This document shows, piece by piece, positions 26,610-34,987 of a DNA stretch of 64,000 bases. The position numbers and the translations under genes are program-made. Each line of letters begins with the position of its first letter. Position 1 is the stretch's first letter. The DNA comes from Oceanobacillus chungangensis. Its GTDB lineage: Bacteria; Bacillota; Bacilli; Bacillales; Amphibacillaceae. The stretch is from assembly GCF_003369565.1 (NCBI RefSeq), contig NZ_PIOD01000005.1:372001-436000 (forward strand). Direction: 5' to 3'. The notes beneath the pieces are model-generated. The model did not search any database, was not told where the DNA came from, and worked only from the letters and a program-made list of their open reading frames with translations.

Positions 26610-27551
26610 ATGACAACTGAAGAACGACGATTAATGATAAAAGTAGCTAAGCTATATTATTTAGAAGGATGGACACAAAATCAAATTTGTAAAAAAGTTG
26701 GTAAATCGAGACCAATAATATCAAGATGGTTAAAACAAGCAAGGGAAGAAAGAATAGTTGAAATTTATATCAAAGATGAATCACTACACACAGTAGAGCT
26801 AGAGTTAATCCTAGAAAATAAGTATGACTTGAACGAAGTGACGGTAATTGCAACAAATAAGAATAATCAGGAAATGGTTATGCGCCACTTAGGAAGAACA
26901 GCAGCTACTTACCTTTCCAGTAAAATCGACGATATCAAGTCAATTGGAATATCATGGGGGAAGTCTGTACATGCATTGGTTGATGCTTTTACATATCAAA
27001 ACAAACCACATATACATGTAATTCCATTAATTGGAGGATTGGGACAAAATAATGTTCATCTGCATTCAAACCATTTAACCTTTCAAATGGCACAAAAATT
27101 GGATACTAGCAGCTCTTACCTGTATGCTCCAGCAATGGTCGAAACAGTTAGTCTAAGAAACAATATCATGGAATCAAAGGATGTCTCAGAAGTATTGAAT
27201 CAAGGTAAAAATGTAGATTTAGCAATCGTTGGTGTTGGAAATCCTTTAGAATCGACGATGACAGAGATGGGCTATCTAAATGATAAGGACCGTCTCAGTT
27301 TAGAAGAGTCAAACGTAATCGGAGATATTAATTCAAATTTTTATGACAGAGAAGGTATGGAGTTAGAACACCAAATAAATGATCGGATTATTGGATTGGA
27401 CTTAAAGGACTTAGCGATAATACCAGAAGTTATGACAATTGTAAGCGGTGTGCACAAAATTGAAGCACTTCATGTAGCCTTAAAGAAACAATATATTACG
27501 ACATTGTTTATTGATGATGTTACTGCTACTGCATTAATTGAAAGTTATTAA
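26610..27551 (+). CDS. SorC-family sugar-binding transcriptional regulator (copy 2)
   Basis: A 313-residue paralogue of the regulator at 22649. The helix-turn-helix reads WTQNQICKKVGKSRPIISRW (about 21-40), and the effector domain keeps SIGISWGKSVHALVDAF and DLAIVGVGNP. Beginning at ATG 26610, preceded by GGGGG, it matches copy 1 from the EERRLM stretch on; the longer frame from 26559 lacks a ribosome site. It is placed immediately before the sorbitol-type PTS and divergent from the GlpD-like gene, so it is the best candidate local regulator of both. Two paralogues might sense two intermediates of a common pathway. Confidence 0.9.
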   Translation: MTTEERRLMIKVAKLYYLEGWTQNQICKKVGKSRPIISRWLKQAREERIVEIYIKDESLHTVELELILENKYDLNEVTVIATNKNNQEMVMRHLGRTAATYLSSKIDDIKSIGISWGKSVHALVDAFTYQNKPHIHVIPLIGGLGQNNVHLHSNHLTFQMAQKLDTSSSYLYAPAMVETVSLRNNIMESKDVSEVLNQGKNVDLAIVGVGNPLESTMTEMGYLNDKDRLSLEESNVIGDINSNFYDREGMELEHQINDRIIGLDLKDLAIIPEVMTIVSGVHKIEALHVALKKQYITTLFIDDVTATALIESY

Positions 27552-27591
27552 TCTGGCATGACAAGCAGTTTGTAAAATTAATAAATACGTA

Positions 27592-27620
27592 TTGACATAT
27601 TTTTGTAAGCGCTTTATAAT
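27592..27620 (+). promoter_or_regulatory. Promoter of gutM-srlA-srlE
   Basis: TTGACA (27592-27597), 17-base spacer, TATAAT (27615-27620), both consensus. A cre-like TGTAAGCGCTTTAT (27604-27617) covers the spacer and -10, which should give catabolite repression. Confidence 0.8.
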
Positions 27621-27642
27621 CCTTTACAAGAGTAACATTACA

Positions 27643-27654
27643 AAACAAATGTAA
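27643..27654 (+). promoter_or_regulatory. Candidate SorC operator before gutM
   Basis: AAACAAATGTAA, 23 bases after the -10 box; 11 of 12 matches to GAACAWWTGTAA. Confidence 0.5.
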
Positions 27655-27670
27655 ACGAAAGGATGATTTC

Positions 27671-28066
27671 ATGGGGACATTTATAATAATATTTGCATCA
27701 CTTTGGGCATTACAATTCTTTTTAACCCAATTGCAAGTAAGGCACTATCGATCAAATATTAAAGCGTTCATATCAAGGAAATCAGGCTATTTAGGCACAG
27801 GTTATTATAAAAAGTTTTTTGGTGCTGGGGCAGTTGTTTTACTAGTTTGTGATGATGAATTAGAAATAATTGAAGCAAAGATAATGAAAGGACTGACTGT
27901 ATTTTCTAGGTTTAAAGATAAGAAAGAATTAATCGGATTGAGTTTATCGGAAAGTAAAGAGTCGGAATTTTTAAATAAGAGGGAAAAAAATGCGTTAAAA
28001 GGCTCTATAGAAATGATAAAAAAAGAATTTAATAAAGGAAAGGGGAATGAGTTATGGATTTCTTAA
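27671..28066 (+). CDS. gutM: GutM-family glucitol operon protein
   Basis: A 131-residue protein with an N-terminal membrane helix (IIIFASLWALQFFLTQLQ) and the GutM pattern SGYLGTGYYKKFFGAGAVVLLVCD. GutM was described as an activator of the E. coli glucitol operon. The start codon follows AAAGGATG. Its end overlaps srlA by 13 bases. In this locus no GutR-type regulator is present; SorC proteins appear to take that part. Confidence 0.88.
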   Translation: MGTFIIIFASLWALQFFLTQLQVRHYRSNIKAFISRKSGYLGTGYYKKFFGAGAVVLLVCDDELEIIEAKIMKGLTVFSRFKDKKELIGLSLSESKESEFLNKREKNALKGSIEMIKKEFNKGKGNELWIS

Positions 28067-28596
28067 TTAAACTAGCTGAAGGTTTTATTGGTATGTTCGA
28101 GGCTGGTGGAGAACAATTCATGGGAATGGTCACAGGGATAATTCCAATGCTAGTAGTATTAATTACAGCAGTTAATGCTATCATCCGATTTATTGGAGAG
28201 GAAAGGGTTTATGGCTTTGCACAAAAGTGTACCAAGTATTTTATATTCAGATATACATTATTCCCGTTTTTAGCAGTTTTCTTTTTAACAAATCCAATGT
28301 GTTACACATTTGGTCGCTTCTTACCGGAAAAACAAAAGCCTGCATTTTATGATTCAGCAGTATCATTTGTTCATCCGGTAACTGGATTATTCCCGCATGC
28401 AAACGCGGCAGAACTATTCGTTTATATGGGAATAGCAGCAGGTATTACAGAGCTTGGACTTTCGCTTGGACCATTGGCATTAAGGTTCTTACTTGTTGGG
28501 CTAGTTGTGATGCTACTTAGAGGATTGGTAACTGAGTTTATCACTGACCGCATGATAAAAAGTAAACAGAAAAATACGCAAGCAAATGTTGCTTAA
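28054..28596 (+). CDS. srlA: PTS glucitol/sorbitol-type IIC component
   Basis: A 180-residue membrane protein of the GutA/SrlA family: [20 protein letters not shown] at the N-terminus, then [20 protein letters not shown] and [20 protein letters not shown]. It forms the transport unit with SrlE. A GGAAAGGGG site and overlap with gutM indicate coupled translation. Glucitol-family PTS systems can carry sorbitol or other polyols; the unusual enzymes downstream make sorbitol doubtful. Confidence 0.92.
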   Translation: MDFLIKLAEGFIGMFEAGGEQFMGMVTGIIPMLVVLITAVNAIIRFIGEERVYGFAQKCTKYFIFRYTLFPFLAVFFLTNPMCYTFGRFLPEKQKPAFYDSAVSFVHPVTGLFPHANAAELFVYMGIAAGITELGLSLGPLALRFLLVGLVVMLLRGLVTEFITDRMIKSKQKNTQANVA

Positions 28597-28622
28597 TCGT
28601 TCATATTCGGGGAGGGAGTAAG

Positions 28623-29690
28623 ATGAGTAATTTTAGTTCTGTCAAGGTTACAAAAGGGTCATCTGGTTGGGGAGGACCTCTAGAAATCACGCCAAGTGAA
28701 GAGAAGAAATATATCGTTTCTGTTACTGGTGGAGGGATTCATCCGGTTGCTAAAGAAATTGCTAATCTAACAGGTGGTATTGCTATCGATGGATTTGAAA
28801 AATCAGTACCAAAAGAAGAGATTGCTGCTGCTGTCATTAACTGCGGAGGTACAGCAAGAAGTGGAGTCTATCCTAGAATGGGCATTATGACGATCAACAC
28901 ATTTAGTAATTCACCGTCTGGCCCTTTAATGAAGTATATTAAAGAAACAAATTTCGTTTCGGGTGTTGAGGTCAAAAATATTTTAGTGACTGAGGAAGCA
29001 GCAGCTGTAGAGAAACCTGAAATTGCTACTAATGAAGCAAAAGAAAAAGATAAAAACAACGACTCGTTATTAAATAAAAATGTAGCGACACAATTAAAAC
29101 AAGAAGCGAAGGAAAAGGTTGCACAACAACAGGTTGGTACAGAAAAGAAAAAGAATCCGATTATGGCTTTAATCGATTTTTTAGGCAATAAGGTTGGTAA
29201 TGTAATCAGTATATTCTTCCAATCTGGTCGAGATACAATTGATACCATTATAAAAAATATCCTGCCGTTTATGGCATTTGTAAGTGCGCTAATCGGAATT
29301 ATTAACTATACGGGTATTGGGAACTGGATTGCCAATTTTGTAGCTCCTTTAGCAACAAGTTTAACAGGAATGCTGATTCTATCACTGATTGCAGCAATAC
29401 CGATTATTTCTCCACTACTAGCACCAGGAGCAGTTATTGCACAGGTAGTAGGTGTGTTAATTGGGATAGAAATTGGATTAGGAAATATTCCTCCGCAAAT
29501 GGCGTTACCAGCATTATTTGCAATTAATCCTCAAGTTGGAACAGACTTTGTTCCTGTTGGATTAACGTTAGGAGAAGCAGAGCCAGAAACGATAGAAATT
29601 GGAGTCCCTGCTGTACTATTTTCACGTTTGATCACGGGACCTGCAGCAGTAGTAATTGCTTATTTCGCAAGTTTTGGATTATACAGCTAA
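28623..29690 (+). CDS. srlE: PTS glucitol/sorbitol-type IIB/IIC2 component
   Basis: A 355-residue SrlE. The N-terminal IIB domain (about 1-125) has the phosphorylatable cysteine in [15 protein letters not shown]; a charged linker (about 130-190, rich in Glu and Lys) joins it to a membrane domain (about 195-355) with [19 protein letters not shown] and [20 protein letters not shown]. It phosphorylates the polyol during import. The linker makes it longer than the enteric protein. GGGGAGGGAG precedes the start. A second promoter follows before the IIA gene. Confidence 0.92.
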   Translation: MSNFSSVKVTKGSSGWGGPLEITPSEEKKYIVSVTGGGIHPVAKEIANLTGGIAIDGFEKSVPKEEIAAAVINCGGTARSGVYPRMGIMTINTFSNSPSGPLMKYIKETNFVSGVEVKNILVTEEAAAVEKPEIATNEAKEKDKNNDSLLNKNVATQLKQEAKEKVAQQQVGTEKKKNPIMALIDFLGNKVGNVISIFFQSGRDTIDTIIKNILPFMAFVSALIGIINYTGIGNWIANFVAPLATSLTGMLILSLIAAIPIISPLLAPGAVIAQVVGVLIGIEIGLGNIPPQMALPALFAINPQVGTDFVPVGLTLGEAEPETIEIGVPAVLFSRLITGPAAVVIAYFASFGLYS

Positions 29691-29705
29691 GTAAATTGTC
29701 TAATA

Positions 29706-29734
29706 TTGACAAATAAAAGTAAGCGCTCTATAAT
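29706..29734 (+). promoter_or_regulatory. Second promoter of the sorbitol-type PTS locus
   Basis: TTGACA (29706-29711), 17-base spacer, TATAAT (29729-29734), both perfect. A weaker cre-like sequence around GTAAGCGCTC (29719-29728) overlaps the spacer. Confidence 0.8.
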
Positions 29735-29764
29735 TACAAATGTAAACAGTTAGAACATTTGTAA
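29735..29764 (+). promoter_or_regulatory. Paired candidate SorC operators
   Basis: TTACAAATGTAAAC follows the -10 box directly, and GAACATTTGTAA (29753-29764) comes next. Two copies beside the transcription start suggest tight repression. Confidence 0.6.
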
Positions 29765-29796
29765 AAAGATAGGGTTTATTATTGAGGAGGTAGAAC

Positions 29797-30174
29797 ATGG
29801 AGATGGTAAAGTCACCTTATTTACAAATTAATGTTACAGAGATCGGTGAGGAAGCATCACTAATGGCTGAAGATGGAATGATAATATTATTTAATGATAC
29901 CGTTCCGTTTGAATTGAAGAGTATCGCGGTTGTGCATGATAATGAATCAATCACAGCAGAACTAAAAGCAGGGGACGAAATGGAAATCGATGGCGAAGCA
30001 TTCAAGATTCTGCATGTTGGGAATAAAGTTAGTGAGACAATGAAGGAGCTTGGACATGCCACATTTCACTTTAGTGGAGAGGATTCTTCGGATATGCCAG
30101 GAACGGTTAGTTTAGAAAATAAAGAAATTCCACAGATAAATAAAGATTCTATTATTTCGTTTATTAGAAATTAA
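29797..30174 (+). CDS. srlB: PTS glucitol/sorbitol-type IIA component
   Basis: A 125-residue GutB/SrlB-type IIA protein that accepts phosphate from HPr. The likely phospho-histidine is in SIAVVHDNESI; LKAGDEMEIDG and ILHVGNKVSETMKELGHATF are family motifs. TTGAGGAGG precedes the ATG. It is separated from srlE by its own promoter and is cotranscribed with the SAF oxidoreductase gene 15 bases downstream (24 to the preferred start). Confidence 0.9.
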   Translation: MEMVKSPYLQINVTEIGEEASLMAEDGMIILFNDTVPFELKSIAVVHDNESITAELKAGDEMEIDGEAFKILHVGNKVSETMKELGHATFHFSGEDSSDMPGTVSLENKEIPQINKDSIISFIRN

Positions 30175-30198
30175 TCTATTAGAGTAGGGGTGAAGGGG

Positions 30199-31485
30199 AT
30201 GCTCGGATTAAATCGAAAACTAGCTAGGCTAGAAAATGATGGGGCTTATATAAAAGTAGGACTTGTAGGGGCAGGACAAATGGGAAGAGGAATGATTTCC
30301 CAGATTGAAAGCATGAAAGGAATGCGTGTCGTCATAACTGCAGACTTGAATGTTGATAACATTACAAGCGCATATGAGAATGCTGGAATTGACTTTTCTA
30401 ATATTATTGTCACAGAAGATTCAGATGCAGCTGAAAATGCTATTAAAGAAAACAAGGTTATTGCTACTAAAAATATGAAGCTCGTTACATCATTAACAGA
30501 AGTAGATGTTGTAGTAGATGCGACTGGAGTACCGAATATCGGAGCTGAGATTGCATGGGATGCAATTTTAAATAAAAAGCATATTGTAATGCTTAATGTA
30601 GAAGCGGACGTTACAGTCGGGCCAATCCTAAAGAAAGTGGCTGATGCTAGTGGGGTAGTATATACAGGATCTGCTGGGGATGAACCAGGTGCAATTATGG
30701 AGCTATATGATTTTGCTGATGCAATGGGATTTGAAATTGTGGCATTAGGAAAGGGCAAAAACAATCCTTTGAATTTGGAAGCGAATCCAACCACGGCAGA
30801 AGAGGAAGCTAAATCCAAGGGTTCCAGTCCTAAAATGCTTGCATCTTTTCAAGATGGAACAAAAACAATGGTAGAAATGAACGCGGTTGCAAATGCTACA
30901 GGATTTTTGCCAGATGTACCCGGCATGCACGGATTCAAGGGCACGGTATCTGAGCTTCCAGGAATTTTCCTAGAGAAGGAACGTGGTGGGGTGCTTAATG
31001 GTAGAAAAGTAGTAGATTTTGTAAATGGAGTAGCACCAGGAGTATTTGCTATCATAGCTTCTGATAAAGAAGAAGTAAACGCTGAGATGAAATATCTAAA
31101 AATGGGTGATGGGCCAAATTATATTCTCTATCGTCCGTACCACTTAACGAGTCTGGAAACACCGTTATCAATAGCAAAGGCGTACTTTGACCATGAAGCA
31201 ACAATTGCACCATATTATGGATTGCAAGCTGAAACGGTCACTGTTGCCAAAAAGGATTTAAATGAGGGTGATCATTTAGATACTATCGGAGGATATACGG
31301 TCTACGGAAAATTGCTTAAGGCTGATGAAGCAAAAGAGAGCCGCGCACTTCCAATAGGATTAGTAGATTCTAATGTAAAGCTAACGAGATCGATTAAAAA
31401 AGGCGAAATAATTACGTATGACGATATTATCCAAACGAAGGAATCAACTATTTGGAAGTTACGTTCGATGCAAGATAATGCTTAA
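30199..31485 (+). CDS. SAF-domain NAD(P)-dependent oxidoreductase, homoserine-dehydrogenase/DRL-like
   Basis: A 428-residue protein: N-terminal Rossmann domain (IKVGLVGAGQMGRGM, about residues 16-30), central catalytic part (VYTGSAGDEPGAIMELYDFA; EIVALGKGKNNPLN), and a C-terminal SAF domain (about 345-420; TVAKKDLNEGDHLDTIGGY). These features match COG4091, annotated as homoserine dehydrogenase-like. From memory, the Brucella DXR-like enzyme DRL, which interconverts deoxyxylulose-5-P and methylerythritol-4-P, is in this group. A role in homoserine metabolism is unlikely inside a PTS operon. Oxido-isomerisation of the imported polyol phosphate is my inference. ATG 30199 has AGTAGGGG at suitable spacing; GTG 30190 overlaps it. 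Confidence 0.82.
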   Translation: MLGLNRKLARLENDGAYIKVGLVGAGQMGRGMISQIESMKGMRVVITADLNVDNITSAYENAGIDFSNIIVTEDSDAAENAIKENKVIATKNMKLVTSLTEVDVVVDATGVPNIGAEIAWDAILNKKHIVMLNVEADVTVGPILKKVADASGVVYTGSAGDEPGAIMELYDFADAMGFEIVALGKGKNNPLNLEANPTTAEEEAKSKGSSPKMLASFQDGTKTMVEMNAVANATGFLPDVPGMHGFKGTVSELPGIFLEKERGGVLNGRKVVDFVNGVAPGVFAIIASDKEEVNAEMKYLKMGDGPNYILYRPYHLTSLETPLSIAKAYFDHEATIAPYYGLQAETVTVAKKDLNEGDHLDTIGGYTVYGKLLKADEAKESRALPIGLVDSNVKLTRSIKKGEIITYDDIIQTKESTIWKLRSMQDNA

Positions 31486-31491
31486 CATAGC

Positions 31492-31533
31492 AAAATCCCC
31501 TCCGATTTCATTTGAGAGGGGATTTTATTTTTT
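31492..31533 (+). terminator. Rho-independent terminator
   Basis: AAAATCCCCTC (31492-31502) pairs with GAGGGGATTTT (31516-31526), 13-base loop, T-run after. It ends the srlB transcript. Confidence 0.88.
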
Positions 31534-31542
31534 ACAATATAC

Positions 31543-31571
31543 TTGATTTTTCTAAAGATTAACGATATTAT
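31543..31571 (+). promoter_or_regulatory. Probable promoter of the dehydrogenase-complex operon
   Basis: TTGATT (31543-31548), 17-base spacer, TATTAT (31566-31571). Confidence 0.5.
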
Positions 31572-31592
31572 ATTTACATAAGTTCAGTATAA

Positions 31593-31604
31593 GAACATTT
31601 GTAA
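31593..31604 (+). promoter_or_regulatory. Candidate SorC operator before the E1alpha gene
   Basis: GAACATTTGTAA, identical to 29753-29764 and in the same position relative to its -10 box (22 bases downstream). This links the dehydrogenase complex to the PTS locus. Confidence 0.6.
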
Positions 31605-31644
31605 AAAATGTTAGGTTATATATATTAAAAGGAGAGTGACCAAA

Positions 31645-32637
31645 ATGGAACAAACGAAATCACTAAAGCTCGTTCCAGAAATATCGGATGAAAAGTTAAA
31701 GGATTTATACAAACAAATGTGGCTAATCCGTTACTTTGACGAACAGGTGGACCAATTTTTCGCTAAAGGGATGATTCATGGGACAACACATCTAGCTGTA
31801 GGTCAGGAAGCGACAGCGGTTGGTGCATGTGCATTACTTTCAGATGAAGATAAGATTACGAGTACACACCGAGGACATGGTCATAGTATTGCTAAAGGTG
31901 GCCGTGTAGATAAAATGATGGCTGAATTATTCGGTAGAACAACGGGTTACTGTAAAGGAAAAGGCGGTTCAATGCATATCGCTGATTTAGATAAAGGAAA
32001 TCTTGGTGCGATGGGAATTGTTGGTGGTGGTATTCCTTTAGCCGTTGGATCTGCACTTACTGCACATATGAAAAAGCTTGAATATGTAACCGTTTGCTTT
32101 TTCGGTGATGGTGCTTCGAATGAAGGGAGCTTCCATGAAGCGGTAAATATGGCGTCTATTTGGGATTTACCGGTCGTGTTTTTCTGTGAAAACAATCAGT
32201 ACGGAATGTCAGGGAATGTAAAAGAAATGACGAATATTGAAAATATTGCGGAACGTGCCGCAGCATATGGGATTCCAGGAGTTGTGATTGATGGAAATAA
32301 CATCATTGAAGTAATCAATGCAACTTACGAAGCAACAGAAAGAGCAAGACGTGGTGAAGGACCAACATTGATTGAAGCAAAAACCTATCGCTGGAAAGGT
32401 CATTCTAAGAGTGATGCGAAGAAATATCGTACACGTGAAGAAGAAAAAGATTGGCGTGAAAATAGAGATCCAATCAAGAAATTTAAGGAAGAACTAATAG
32501 AAGCAGGAATTGTGACAGAAGAAGAGGCCGAGAAGATTAAGCAAGAAGCGAAGCAAGATTTAGATGATGCCGTTCAATTTGCACAGGATAGTCCAATGCC
32601 AACACTTGATGATTTATTAACGGATGTATATGCCTAA
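31645..32637 (+). CDS. Acetoin dehydrogenase-like E1 component, alpha subunit
   Basis: A 330-residue thiamine-diphosphate E1alpha. The cofactor motif is GDGASNEGSFHEAVNMASIW with CENNQYGMS; RGHGHSIAKGG and KGKGGSMHIAD are typical of the AcoA/PdhA family and lean to AcoA. With E1beta it would decarboxylate a 2-oxo acid or cleave an acyloin and pass the acyl group to lipoyl-E2. The ATG at 31645 sits eight bases after GGAGAG; a GTG at 31636 overlaps that site. It is the first gene of a compact four-gene operon preceded by the SorC motif. Confidence 0.9.
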   Translation: MEQTKSLKLVPEISDEKLKDLYKQMWLIRYFDEQVDQFFAKGMIHGTTHLAVGQEATAVGACALLSDEDKITSTHRGHGHSIAKGGRVDKMMAELFGRTTGYCKGKGGSMHIADLDKGNLGAMGIVGGGIPLAVGSALTAHMKKLEYVTVCFFGDGASNEGSFHEAVNMASIWDLPVVFFCENNQYGMSGNVKEMTNIENIAERAAAYGIPGVVIDGNNIIEVINATYEATERARRGEGPTLIEAKTYRWKGHSKSDAKKYRTREEEKDWRENRDPIKKFKEELIEAGIVTEEEAEKIKQEAKQDLDDAVQFAQDSPMPTLDDLLTDVYA

Positions 32638-32652
32638 GGGGAGGGATAAATA

Positions 32653-33633
32653 ATGAGAGAGTTAACATATTTAGAAGCGGTTAGAGAAGCAATGAGTCTG
32701 GAAATGCGTAAAAACGATGATGTATTTTTGATGGGTGAAGATATTGGTGTATATGGTGGCGCTTTCGGGGTAACTCGGGGAATGATTGAAGAATTTGGAC
32801 CTGAACGCATTCGAAATACGCCAATTAGTGAAGCAGGAATCGCTGGGGCAGCAGTAGGTTCAGCACTTACTGGAATGCGACCAATCATGGAATTACAATT
32901 CTCGGATTTTATTACAATTGCACTAGACCAGATCGTAAACCAAGCTGCTAAATTGCGCTACATGTACGGTGGAAAAGGAAAAGTGCCGATGGTAGTAAGA
33001 ACTCCAAGTGGTTCAGGTACCGGTGCAGCTGCACAGCACTCACAAAGCCTAGAAGCTTGGGTAGCACATATTCCAGGGTTAAAAGTAGTCCAGCCATCAA
33101 CAGCATACGATGTAAAGGGACTTTTAAAAGCTGCAATGGATGATGATAATCCAGTTATTTTTTACGAACATAAATTGCTTTATAAAACGAGTTCAGAAGT
33201 ACCGGAAGAAGAGTACAGCATTCCTTTAGGTAAAGCAGATATTAAACGTGAAGGTACGGATGTGACGATTGTTGCATCAGCAATTATGGTGCATAAAGCA
33301 TTAGAGGCAGCAGCAGAACTTGAGAAGGAAGGTATCAGTGTAGAGATTGTTGATCCACGTACACTTGTACCACTGGACACAGAAACTATCATTCAATCGG
33401 TAACAAAAACAGGGCGCTTAGTAGTAGTGCATGAAGCAGTGAAGCGTGGGGGCTTTGGTGGAGAGATTGCTAGTATGATAGCTGAAAGTGAAGCATTTGA
33501 TTACTTAGATGCGCCAATTAAACGTTTAGGTGGAATTTCCGCGCCGATTCCATACAATCCAGAATTGGAAAAAGCTGCAGTTCCACAAGTTCCAGATATT
33601 ATTAATGCAGTCAAAGAAACGTTAAACAAGTAA
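32653..33633 (+). CDS. Acetoin dehydrogenase-like E1 component, beta subunit
   Basis: A 326-residue E1beta. Seen are [55 protein letters not shown] and the C-terminal transketolase-type segment [17 protein letters not shown]. It completes the E1 heterotetramer with the previous gene product. AGGGGAGGG precedes the ATG, 15 bases after the E1alpha stop. Length and motifs are normal for AcoB/PdhB. Confidence 0.92.
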   Translation: MRELTYLEAVREAMSLEMRKNDDVFLMGEDIGVYGGAFGVTRGMIEEFGPERIRNTPISEAGIAGAAVGSALTGMRPIMELQFSDFITIALDQIVNQAAKLRYMYGGKGKVPMVVRTPSGSGTGAAAQHSQSLEAWVAHIPGLKVVQPSTAYDVKGLLKAAMDDDNPVIFYEHKLLYKTSSEVPEEEYSIPLGKADIKREGTDVTIVASAIMVHKALEAAAELEKEGISVEIVDPRTLVPLDTETIIQSVTKTGRLVVVHEAVKRGGFGGEIASMIAESEAFDYLDAPIKRLGGISAPIPYNPELEKAAVPQVPDIINAVKETLNK

Positions 33634-33646
33634 GGGGGAAACTGAC

Positions 33647-34975
33647 ATGTTGAAGGAAGTATTTATGCCGAAATTGAGCAGTACCATGGAGGTTGGTACC
33701 CTACTTGAATGGTTTAAAGCAGAGGGAGATACCGTTGACGTAGGTGAACCAATATTCGAGATTATGACCGATAAAATCAATATCGAAGTAGAATCTTATG
33801 AAGAAGGGATTTTATTAAAAAAATATTATGAAGTTGACGATGAAATTCCAGTAAATGCAGTTGTTGCATATATAGGCGATAAAAATGATGTAGCTCCAGA
33901 AACTCCGACTGCAATTGAAGCTGAGGATGAAACAGCTGCAACGGCGGACGCTCCAGAGGCAGAGATCGCTGAAAACGCGATTAATGAGGAAAGCCTGGAC
34001 ACGAATGAAAAGGTTCGTGCAACACCTGCAGCTAGAAGAGTGGCGCGTGAAAATAACACGACCTTTAATGGGGTTCAAGGTTCAGGTCCTAAAGGTAGAA
34101 TCCACGAACAAGACATCCTAGATGCAATTAACAATAAATCTAATAAACTCGTAACACCTTTAGCAGCTAAAATCGCGGCAGATCAAGGCATAGATATTGC
34201 TGAGGTTCATGGAACAGGTTCAAGAGGGAAAGTAGTGAAGCAGGATATCCTTAATAACCAACAACCACAAACTGAAGTCACCGAAGAAGTCGAACGGATT
34301 AAGTTGAAAGGTCTACGTAAAGCAGTTGCAGATAAGATGCTGCAAAATGCACAATCAATTCCACATGTCACATTAACGACAGATGTGGATATGACTAGGG
34401 CAATAGAGCTGCGTAAAGCCTTACTTCCAGTTATCGAATCACAAACAAGCTACAGAGTGTCATATACAGAAATTATTATGAAGGCAACAGCAAGCACATT
34501 AAAGCAACACCCTCGGGTCAATGCATCGCTTATTGGAAATGAAATTATAATAAATAAATCAATCAATCTTGGTCTAGCTGTTGCAGTCGAGGATGGATTA
34601 ATCGTACCTTCTGTTGCGAATGTTGATAAATTAGGATTAGCGGATTTAACGACGGTGAGTAAGGAACTTGGTGCCAAAGCTAGACATAACAAATTAACAC
34701 CAGATGAAATGAAGGGTAGTACATTCACTATCAGTAATCTAGGGATGTATGCAATCGATGGATTTACTCCAATTATCAATGCACCAGAGACAGCGATTTT
34801 AGGTGTTGGCCGTATTGTAGAAAAGGCAGTAGTTGTTGATGGTTCTGTTGTCGTACGTCCAATCATGGTTCTAAGTCTATCCTTTGACCACCGTGCAATT
34901 GATGGTGCACCAGCCGCAGCATTTTTAACAGAATTAAAAGAATGTCTAGAAAATCCATGGGCACTATTGGTGTAG
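33647..34975 (+). CDS. E2 dihydrolipoamide acyltransferase with two E3-binding domains
   Basis: A 442-residue E2. Order: one lipoyl domain (1-80) with Lys43 in MTDKINIEVE; an Ala/Glu linker; two peripheral-subunit-binding domains at about 124-160 (RATPAARRVARENN) and 165-202 (VTPLAAKIAADQGID); then the catalytic domain with SFDHRAIDGAPAAAFL near the end. It accepts the acyl group from E1 and transfers it to CoA. Two E3-binding domains in one E2 are less usual than one. AAGGGGGAAA precedes the start. Confidence 0.92.
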   Translation: MLKEVFMPKLSSTMEVGTLLEWFKAEGDTVDVGEPIFEIMTDKINIEVESYEEGILLKKYYEVDDEIPVNAVVAYIGDKNDVAPETPTAIEAEDETAATADAPEAEIAENAINEESLDTNEKVRATPAARRVARENNTTFNGVQGSGPKGRIHEQDILDAINNKSNKLVTPLAAKIAADQGIDIAEVHGTGSRGKVVKQDILNNQQPQTEVTEEVERIKLKGLRKAVADKMLQNAQSIPHVTLTTDVDMTRAIELRKALLPVIESQTSYRVSYTEIIMKATASTLKQHPRVNASLIGNEIIINKSINLGLAVAVEDGLIVPSVANVDKLGLADLTTVSKELGAKARHNKLTPDEMKGSTFTISNLGMYAIDGFTPIINAPETAILGVGRIVEKAVVVDGSVVVRPIMVLSLSFDHRAIDGAPAAAFLTELKECLENPWALLV

Positions 34976-34987
34976 GAGGTTATTAAG

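Noticed and set aside
30246-30818. 190-codon antisense frame within the SAF oxidoreductase gene
   Set aside because: Shadow frame opposite a recognised enzyme, no ribosome site.
30199-31485. Assignment as a biosynthetic homoserine dehydrogenase
   Set aside because: The SAF domain and placement behind a PTS IIA gene under a sugar-type operator do not fit threonine/methionine synthesis.
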